Positions 1-3,869 of a DNA stretch of 5,225 bases are shown piece after piece. The position numbers were made by a program, and so were the translations under genes. How positions within the stretch are numbered: the first letter of the stretch is position 1; every line of letters begins with the position of its first letter. The notes under the pieces were generated by a model that saw only the letters and a list, made by a program, of their open reading frames with translations, did not search any database and was not told the origin of the DNA. This DNA comes from Synergistaceae bacterium (GTDB taxonomy: Bacteria; Synergistota; Synergistia; Synergistales; Synergistaceae). The DNA is taken from NCBI GenBank assembly GCA_012728505.1, contig JAAYEY010000101.1:1-5225 (forward strand), read 5' to 3'.

Positions 1-835
1 CATCTCTTACTGCCGTGCCAGAAGGACAGTCGATTTCAATTATGCTGAGTCCGGAATTGACCGCCTTTACAGCGAGCCGGTCAAAAGGAATATTGCCAAC
101 GAATGGAATACTTTCTGTTACACAAAAAGCCTGGATCTCTTTTGACTTTTCGTTGTTGGTGTCAGATTTATTGATACAGACAGCAATTTGTGTTCCAAAT
201 TTTCGGGCAACTTGAATCACTCTATCCATATCACTTATGCCTGAAACAGATGGTTCAGCTACTATCAGAACCATGTCTACCCCGCTAAGTGAGGCTATTA
301 CGGGGCATCCTATCCCCGGAGAACCGTCAATAATTGCAAGGTCCGCGTCCTTTTTTGCTTCTTTTTTCATTTGTTTCTTTACTTCTGAGACGAGCAGTCC
401 TGTTGTACCATTTCCCATTTTTAACTGGGCAGTTGAAAAAACTTTCTGTTCATCCTTAAAGAGCATTAAATCTCCTGCCACGTAGTCTTTCATAGAGACA
501 GCACCAACAGGACAGACGAACTCACATACTCCACAGCCTTCGCATGCAAAGGGGTCAACGGAATGAGTTTTGCCATCTGCAATAATGGAATTAAACATAC
601 AATGTTCCATGCATTTGTCACAGTTGATGCAAAGTTCAGGATCTATTTTTGCCTTCGGCATACCGAAATAGTCTTTTCTCAACGGCTCAACAGTCTCTGT
701 CATTATGAGATGAAGGTTAGGAGCATCCACATCACAGTCAGCATATACATTTGCTTTAGCAAGTTTGATAAATGCGCTGGCTATCGTGGTTTTGCCTGTA
801 CCTCCCTTACCGCTCAGTATAAGCAGCTGTTTCAT
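1..835 (-). CDS. MinD-superfamily P-loop ATPase with inserted 2x[4Fe-4S] ferredoxin domain (second of a pair; 3' end cut by window)
   Basis: Read from the minus strand: 278 codons are visible from ATG at 835 and the frame is still open at base 1. Relatives run to about 285-295 residues, so only a short C-terminus is missing. Visible motifs are the deviant Walker A SGKGGTGKT (residues 8-16, with the MinD signature lysine), DCDVDAPN (33-40), two CxxCxxCxxxC clusters (Cys 69/72/75/79 and 98/101/104/108) that should bind two 4Fe-4S clusters, the Walker B-like IIDGSPG (168-174), and VAEPS (192-196). The start is supported by GGGGAGG six bases upstream. It lies 29 nt inside the preceding ATPase gene, implying translational coupling. 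The family comprises cytoplasmic ATPases thought to act in metal-cluster assembly or electron-linked delivery. Pairing with the upstream paralogue suggests a heterodimer, which is inference. Family assignment is firm; the exact role is unknown. Confidence 0.93.
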   Translation of the reverse strand, partial: MKQLLILSGKGGTGKTTIASAFIKLAKANVYADCDVDAPNLHLIMTETVEPLRKDYFGMPKAKIDPELCINCDKCMEHCMFNSIIADGKTHSVDPFACEGCGVCEFVCPVGAVSMKDYVAGDLMLFKDEQKVFSTAQLKMGNGTTGLLVSEVKKQMKKEAKKDADLAIIDGSPGIGCPVIASLSGVDMVLIVAEPSVSGISDMDRVIQVARKFGTQIAVCINKSDTNNEKSKEIQAFCVTESIPFVGNIPFDRLAVKAVNSGLSIIEIDCPSGTAVRD

Positions 836-1715
836 TGGAGACCTCCCCGTATATTTTTTCAAGCAGGGAAGAAAAAAGCTCCCTGTACTTTTCATTTTGC
901 CTAACAGCAATTTCTGCATTTGAGCTGAGAGTTCCGAGTTCTGCGTCAAAAGGCATTTTATCAAGGATTTTTATCCCTTTTTCATTACAGAAAGTTTCTA
1001 TCGGGTCATCTCCGCCAATCGACTTATTTATTACCGTGGCATTTGGTTTGTTAAATAGTTTTACTAGCTCGTAGACCATTTCGAAATTATGTCTGCCGAA
1101 TATAGTCGGTTCTGCAACGAGAAGACAGAAGTCGGCATCTTTTATACTTTCCATTACGATGCAGGAGCTTCCCGGAGGGCAATCGATAAAAATAGGGCGA
1201 TCTTCTTCAAATAATTCGCATTGCGATAAAAGCTCATCTATTATTGGAATACCTGAAGCCTCTCCGGTGTTCATTATTCCGGATAATACTCTGACTCCTT
1301 CCGAATTTCCCGAGAAGACATTTCCAATACACTTATCTTTTTTTGTGAGAGCATTTAAAGGACAAACTAGAAAGCAACCTCCGCAGGAATGGCATATATC
1401 TTCAAATACTTTCAGTTTGTTGTTAATGTAGGCAAGTGCATTAAAATTGCAGAATTCAACGCATTTCCTGCATCCATCGCAGATGGACTGGTTGACCTCA
1501 GGGATTATTACAGAGACAGGCTTTTCCATGTCCCATTCTGGTTTGAAAAAGAGATGGCCGTTGGGTTCCTCCACATCACAGTCTACGTAGATCGAATCAG
1601 AGGCAACAGCAGCAAGATTGACAGACAGGAGAGTTTTTCCCGTGCCGCCCTTACCGCTCAGTACAGCTATTTTTATATTCTTTTTAACCGCCATGTTTTC
1701 CATGAAATCCTGCAT
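807..1715 (-). CDS. MinD-superfamily P-loop ATPase with inserted 2x[4Fe-4S] ferredoxin domain (first of a pair)
   Basis: A 302-residue protein with the same architecture as the downstream gene. Motifs are Walker A SGKGGTGKT (20-28), DCDVEEPN (45-52), ferredoxin clusters at Cys 79/82/85/89 and 108/111/114/118, Walker B-like FIDCPPG (about 176-182), then VAEPTIFGRHN and VINK. The frame is open up to 1832, but the residues before about 1715 overlap the NifX-like gene and look nothing like the family. Three ATGs are candidates: 1715 (GGAG six bases upstream, chosen), 1703 and 1694. The last gives the more family-like N-terminus MAVKKNIKIAVLSGKGG but has a weak Shine-Dalgarno. Overlap with the NifX-like gene is 32 nt with the chosen start. 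The protein likely hydrolyses ATP to drive Fe-S or mixed-metal cluster transfer with its neighbours; that role is inferred from family and context. Confidence 0.92.
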   Translation of the reverse strand: MQDFMENMAVKKNIKIAVLSGKGGTGKTLLSVNLAAVASDSIYVDCDVEEPNGHLFFKPEWDMEKPVSVIIPEVNQSICDGCRKCVEFCNFNALAYINNKLKVFEDICHSCGGCFLVCPLNALTKKDKCIGNVFSGNSEGVRVLSGIMNTGEASGIPIIDELLSQCELFEEDRPIFIDCPPGSSCIVMESIKDADFCLLVAEPTIFGRHNFEMVYELVKLFNKPNATVINKSIGGDDPIETFCNEKGIKILDKMPFDAELGTLSSNAEIAVRQNEKYRELFSSLLEKIYGEVSNETAAYTER

Positions 1716-2052
1716 GGATTTCTCCAAGAATGGCCAGGCGACCTTCTTTAAAGGCGGTGATGTTTTCCTTGAGTGACGTGCCTTCTGTTTTGTAAATTGC
1801 AATGTTTGCCGCTGTAAACACATCTGCGGCATTCTGTCCGCAGCGCGGTGTCAGAAGAGCCGATACTTTTGCATCGACTACTGTTTGAGCTGCTTTTATG
1901 CCGGCACCGCCCTGGCTGGAAGCGGCTGAATTAGTAAGGAATTCAGCCTTGTCTGTTTCAGTGTCGTAAATGAGGAAAAAAGGTGTCCTTCCAAAGGACA
2001 TACACACGGTTGAATCAATATTATTGTCGTCTGCAGGAATAGCTATTTTCAT
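1684..2052 (-). CDS. NifX/NifB-C-terminal (dinitrogenase iron-molybdenum cofactor) domain protein, orange-protein-like
   Basis: A 122-residue single-domain protein opening MKIAIPADD, with the family pattern FGRTPFFLIYDTET (20-33), GGAGIKAAQ (48-56) and the closing TAFKEGRLAI (99-108). Family members (NifX, NafY, the NifB C-terminus, the Desulfovibrio orange protein ORP, MTH1175) have an RNase H-like fold and bind metal-sulfur cofactors or precursors. The position before FGR, often His, reads Cys-Met-Ser here, giving Cys17; Cys71 lies in TPRCGQNA. The tail HAGFHGKHGG adds His113, 117 and 120. These are possible ligands, by inference. The start is clear: AAGGAGG lies seven bases upstream and the ATGA junction overlaps the scaffold gene by 4 nt. 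With no nitrogenase genes present, a role in a non-nitrogenase Fe-S or Mo/Cu-S cluster system is more likely than FeMo-cofactor synthesis. Confidence 0.93.
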   Translation of the reverse strand: MKIAIPADDNNIDSTVCMSFGRTPFFLIYDTETDKAEFLTNSAASSQGGAGIKAAQTVVDAKVSALLTPRCGQNAADVFTAANIAIYKTEGTSLKENITAFKEGRLAILGEIHAGFHGKHGG

Positions 2053-2441
2053 TTTGTTTCCTCCTTAAATTTGGTGTTACTTTTTTGGCAGTAATTTCTG
2101 ATAGCGCACCTCAGTGCGCTTATTCCAAGCAATGAACAATGGACTTTGCTTTCAGGAAGCCCATCAAGCTCGTTAACTACGTCATCTTCTGTAATAGCCA
2201 TAGCCTCTTCAAGACTTTTGCCTTTTGCGAGCACAGAGGTAGCGCTGGATGTGGCGATAGCAGCACAGCAACCAAAAACGAGATAACTAATGTCGCTTAT
2301 CTTACCGTCAGTTACCTTAAGGTAAAATGTCATGGCATCTCCGCACTCAGGGTCACCAATACTCCCTTCAGCGTCAGCGTCAGGCATACTTCGTGCATTT
2401 TGAGGGTTCATTAAATGTTCGATAACTTTGTCGGAATAAAT
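2049..2441 (-). CDS. IscU/NifU_N-like iron-sulfur cluster scaffold protein, apparent ATT start codon
   Basis: A scaffold on which 2Fe-2S or 4Fe-4S clusters are built before transfer. All expected ligands are present (numbered from the ATT): Cys33 and Asp35 in PECGD, Cys58 in LVFGCC, and His101-Cys102 in KVHCSLL. The extra Cys59 replaces the glycine or serine usually found after the second ligand cysteine. The first in-frame ATG (2411) would start at MNPQN, cutting off the conserved N-terminus. Translation upstream gives YSDKVIEHLMNPQN, which matches the family's usual MYSEKV..HFMNPRN. The codon where the family has its initiator Met is ATT (2441-2439), six bases after AGGGAGAGG. No ATG, GTG or TTG lies between it and the in-frame TAA of the preceding gene. 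The length of 130 aa is normal for NifU_N-type stand-alone scaffolds. The stop overlaps the NifX-like start by ATGA. No cysteine desulfurase is in the window. Confidence 0.88.
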   Translation of the reverse strand: MYSDKVIEHLMNPQNARSMPDADAEGSIGDPECGDAMTFYLKVTDGKISDISYLVFGCCAAIATSSATSVLAKGKSLEEAMAITEDDVVNELDGLPESKVHCSLLGISALRCAIRNYCQKSNTKFKEETK

Positions 2442-2456
2442 ATCGATCCTCTCCCT
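2439..2456 (-). promoter_or_regulatory. Ribosome binding site and ATT initiation codon of the scaffold gene
   Basis: On the minus strand AGGGAGAGG (2456-2448) is followed by six bases and then ATT (2441-2439). This is ideal Shine-Dalgarno spacing for that codon. The internal ATG at 2411 is preceded only by GAACATTTA and has no recognisable Shine-Dalgarno. The site therefore decides the start. An alternative reading is that ATT is a mutated or misread ATG. Confidence 0.65.
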
Positions 2457-2471
2457 GTCTGATAAAATTTG

Positions 2472-2825
2472 TTAATCTTTACCACGTTGTCTTCTTTGAC
2501 AACCCTCATGACCACAACCTTCTTCGCTTCCATCGCAAAGCTTATATTCTCCTCCATCTATAAAGAGCACCTTGCCGTTTACGAGGGATTCTGCCAGCTT
2601 TGTTCTTGCTTCGCTGTAAATACCCTGAACAGTTGTTCTTGCTATATTCATACGGAGTGCACATTCTTCTTGAGTGAAGTGTTCAAGGTCTATCAGTCTT
2701 ATAGTTTCGTATTCATCCACTGTCATAATTACAGAGCCTTTTAGCTGTTCATCATTATCGAGCGGTCCAAACCGGTTTGTCTCTGGTAAGCAACAGATTT
2801 TTCTCCACTTTACCGGCCTCGACAT
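2472..2825 (-). CDS. DUF134 (UPF0251) family predicted DNA-binding protein
   Basis: A 117-residue protein opening MSRPVKWRKICCLPE, the typical DUF134 N-terminus. TVDEYETIRLIDLEHFTQEECALRMNIARTT follows; residues about 50-75 form a sigma-factor-like helix-turn-helix, and LVNGKVLFIDGG (81-92) closes the conserved domain. The family is predicted to be regulatory and is mostly uncharacterised. The C-terminal tail has Cys97, Cys104, His106 and Cys109 (CGHEGC), and Cys11-Cys12 sit near the N-terminus, so metal or Fe-S sensing is possible by inference. The start has GGGAG eight bases upstream. The gene is 33 nt after the DUF5320 gene and 30 nt before the scaffold's ATT. As the only DNA-binding candidate visible, it is the natural suspect for binding the palindromes at the operon promoter, but nothing in the sequence proves this. 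Confidence 0.93.
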   Translation of the reverse strand: MSRPVKWRKICCLPETNRFGPLDNDEQLKGSVIMTVDEYETIRLIDLEHFTQEECALRMNIARTTVQGIYSEARTKLAESLVNGKVLFIDGGEYKLCDGSEEGCGHEGCQRRQRGKD

Positions 2826-2858
2826 ATCATATTCTCCCTTTCATCTTGAGAAAAATTA

Positions 2859-3143
2859 TTACGTTTCTTCTTCAGTTTTGTTAATATGTTTTTTGAGTTC
2901 TTTTTCAACCAATTCAAGCCGACGCAGTAGAAAACTCTTTTCCTTTTCCAGCACATCTTTCTCAGGGGATAGAGAATCTAATGGCCTACAGCGGGCCTTG
3001 CCGTACCAACGTCTTATACCCTCCATGGTTCCGCCACCTATGTATGAGCTTTCTCCGCTTTCTTTCTCCTTTATACAAAATCCCATACATCTGCCTGTCA
3101 TCGGTCCATGTCCATCCGGACCTGTCCCGTCGCCTTTTGGCAT
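2859..3143 (-). CDS. DUF5320 family small protein with Gly/Met-rich N-terminus and C-terminal coiled coil
   Basis: A 94-residue protein, first gene of the operon. The N-terminus MPKGDGTGPDGHGPMTGRCMGFC is the DUF5320 signature (family form: MPRGDGTGPMGMGPMTGRG..GYC). Residues about 58-88 (SPEKDVLEKEKSFLLRRLELVEKELKKHI) form a charged heptad-like helix, probably a coiled coil. Cys19 and Cys23 lie in the glycine-rich region, and Cys55 sits in the middle. There is no signal peptide or membrane segment. ATG at 3143 was chosen because GAGGAG sits eight bases upstream; the in-frame GTG at 3152 overlaps that Shine-Dalgarno and is unlikely. DUF5320 genes commonly accompany NifX-like and DUF134 genes. 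Function is unknown; a small oligomeric partner or metal-binding accessory would fit, as inference. Confidence 0.9.
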   Translation of the reverse strand: MPKGDGTGPDGHGPMTGRCMGFCIKEKESGESSYIGGGTMEGIRRWYGKARCRPLDSLSPEKDVLEKEKSFLLRRLELVEKELKKHINKTEEET

Positions 3144-3165
3144 ATTTATCACTCCTCGTTGTTAC

Positions 3166-3177
3166 TGACATATGTCA
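3166..3177. promoter_or_regulatory. Perfect 12-bp palindrome TGACATATGTCA, candidate operator (downstream site)
   Basis: The sequence reads TGACATATGTCA on both strands. It lies just downstream of the predicted transcription start (about +6 to +17) and upstream of the DUF5320 Shine-Dalgarno, a typical position for a repressor site. Ten of its bases recur 38 bp upstream over the -35 element. Which protein binds is unknown; the DUF134 product is a candidate. Confidence 0.6.
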
Positions 3178-3195
3178 TCAACACGTCAATTATAT

Positions 3196-3210
3196 TATGT
3201 TTTAAACATA
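3196..3210. repeat. 15-bp inverted repeat filling the promoter spacer
   Basis: TATGTTTTAAACATA (plus strand) is a perfect 7-1-7 inverted repeat occupying 15 of the 16 spacer bases between -35 and -10. It overlaps the upstream operator-like palindrome. It could be an additional regulator site or a chance result of AT-rich sequence. Confidence 0.45.
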
Positions 3211-3215
3211 TGTCA
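3206..3215. promoter_or_regulatory. Second copy of ACATATGTCA overlapping the -35 element, candidate operator
   Basis: An exact 10-bp repeat of 3168-3177, containing the palindromic core ACATATGT. It covers five of the six -35 bases (TTGACA on the minus strand). The start-to-start distance to the other site is 38 bp, so the two sites bracket the -10 region. Confidence 0.55.
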
Positions 3216-3250
3216 ACATTCAACCCAATATAAATTGTTCTAAATCCAAC

Positions 3251-3288
3251 AAAAAACGGGAAAGGCATCATTCGATGCTTCCCCGTTT
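3251..3288 (-). terminator. Intrinsic terminator of the cupin gene
   Basis: On the minus strand AAACGGGGAAGCATC (3288-3274) pairs with GATGCCTTTCCCGTTT (3269-3254) around a four-base loop, with one mismatch and one bulge. It is followed by a T run (3256-3251). It begins about 30 nt after the cupin stop codon and separates the cupin transcript from the downstream operon. The plus strand lacks a T tract, so it looks one-directional. Confidence 0.85.
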
Positions 3289-3318
3289 CAGTAAATATTC
3301 ATAATCTATTATTTGATC

Positions 3319-3630
3319 TTATTTGGGTGCAGGAGCCTTAACTACGATTATTTCAAGGGTCTCGTCACCAAGATTCCTAATATTCATCTTGATTCCTTCA
3401 GGGATCTTCAAAAGGGTGCTAGGAGCATATTCATGAACATCCTGATCTTTTAAAGTGATTGACAGAGTACCTCTGACTACGGTCATATAGACATTTGAGT
3501 TGGAAAAATGTTCTGGTAGCGCATCACCCTTATTGAGAATCATATGCATGTAGTGGATATTCTCATCCTGTACAATCTTTTCGATTGTTTTGTTGTTGCC
3601 TTCTGCGATTTTAAACACCTGTTCAATCAT
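3319..3630 (-). CDS. Small single-domain cupin protein with degenerate metal site
   Basis: A 103-residue cupin, MIEQVFKIAEGNNKTIEKIV onward. Cupin motif 1 is recognisable in GDALPEHFSNSNVYMTVVRG (residues about 35-54), but only one histidine of the usual HxH...E set remains. In motif 2, IPEGIKMNIRN (about 76-86), the expected histidine is replaced. It is therefore probably not a classical metal-dependent enzyme. A metal-free ligand-binding or altered-ligand role is possible, and the product is of unknown function. ATG at 3630 was chosen because AAGGGG lies eight bases upstream and the N-terminus then looks natural; the frame extends to 3672 (MACFRHIYLKGDDK) without family resemblance. It has its own terminator, so it forms a separate or distal unit relative to the NifX/ATPase operon. 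It may be read together with the oxidoreductase upstream, since no clear terminator separates those two. Confidence 0.87.
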   Translation of the reverse strand: MIEQVFKIAEGNNKTIEKIVQDENIHYMHMILNKGDALPEHFSNSNVYMTVVRGTLSITLKDQDVHEYAPSTLLKIPEGIKMNIRNLGDETLEIIVVKAPAPK

Positions 3631-3654
3631 CTTGTCATCCCCTTTTAAATATAT

Positions 3655-3672
3655 ATGGCGAAAACATGCCAT
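3655..3672. repeat. Short inverted repeat ATGGC-N8-GCCAT upstream of the cupin gene
   Basis: Five-base arms (3655-3659 and 3668-3672) flank eight bases, about 15 nt upstream of the cupin Shine-Dalgarno. It could be a small leader hairpin or a regulator site. It is short enough to be chance. Confidence 0.3.
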
Positions 3673-3738
3673 GTGAAGCTGTCAGGTGGAACATCTGGCG
3701 TTAAGCGGCAACGTGTTAAATGTCGCGGAAATCAGTTG

Positions 3739-3769
3739 ATATTACGATTGTTTGACTATTGCTTGACAA
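3739..3769 (-). promoter_or_regulatory. Weak candidate promoter for the cupin gene
   Basis: On the minus strand TTGTCA (3769-3764) and TAATAT (3744-3739) lie 19 bp apart, a suboptimal spacing. It would leave a leader of about 100 nt before the cupin ATG. Its -35 lies inside the TTGAC repeat array, which would suit regulated control. Support is weak. Confidence 0.2.
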
Positions 3770-3786
3770 CGTTTGACAGCTTTAAC
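3752..3786. repeat. Helically spaced TTGAC/TTAAC direct repeats
   Basis: On the plus strand TTGAC occurs at 3752, 3763 and 3773, and the variant TTAAC at 3782. Steps are 11, 10 and 9 bp, so all copies face nearly the same side of the helix. This fits a row of binding sites for a regulator upstream of the cupin gene. It is noncoding and lies between the oxidoreductase stop and the cupin start. Confidence 0.5.
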
Positions 3787-3788
3787 AA

Positions 3789-3821
3789 CCGATTCCCAAC
3801 TGAATCCCCATTGATTCCCAA
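3789..3821. repeat. Three tandem 11-bp imperfect repeats
   Basis: On the minus strand TTGGGAATCAA, TGGGGATTCAG and TTGGGAATCGG follow each other without gaps (3821 to 3789), sharing the core T-GGGAWTC. Copies 1 and 3 are identical over their first nine bases. The 11-bp period matches about one helical turn. It directly abuts the TTGAC array. Function is unknown. Confidence 0.6.
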
Positions 3822-3869
3822 TCGACTCTCCATCATGATCAACTGCATGTGGGTAAGTTTCAGTATACC

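Larger units (their letters stand above)
3189..3216 (-). promoter_or_regulatory. Sigma-70-type promoter of the six-gene operon
   Basis: On the minus strand a perfect -35 TTGACA (3216-3211) and a perfect -10 TATAAT (3194-3189) are separated by 16 bp, one below the optimum. Transcription would start near 3182, giving a leader of about 38 nt to the DUF5320 ATG. A consensus promoter flanked by palindromes suggests an otherwise strong promoter held down by a repressor. This is a sequence match and has not been tested. Confidence 0.75.

Noticed and set aside
1716..1832. N-terminal extension of the first ATPase to 1832
   Set aside because: The extra 39 residues overlap the NifX-like gene, lack family resemblance, and are the shadow frame of that gene. 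ATG at 1715 has the Shine-Dalgarno.
1684..2441. Nitrogen fixation gene cluster, suggested by the NifX- and NifU-like genes
   Set aside because: No nifHDK, nifB radical-SAM, nifE or nifN genes are seen. These stand-alone small families are common in non-diazotrophic anaerobes.
3655..3673. Sigma-54 (-24/-12) promoter in TGGCATGTTTTCGCCA upstream of the cupin gene, considered because Desulfovibrio ORP operons use sigma-54
   Set aside because: The GG-to-GC spacing is 9 rather than 10 bases and the TTGC element is missing. No match was found upstream of the main operon either.
3789..3821. CRISPR array
   Set aside because: The units are 11 bp and directly tandem, with no spacers, and no cas genes are present.
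3756..3836. Small minus-strand ORF of 26 codons (MMESRLGINGDS...) between the oxidoreductase and cupin genes
   Set aside because: It has no Shine-Dalgarno, no recognisable homology, and its sequence is mostly the translated 11-bp repeats. It is better treated as noncoding.
3846..3869. Terminator after the oxidoreductase gene (GGTA...TACC arms just after the stop)
   Set aside because: Only a four-base stem with no following T run, so it is too weak to call.
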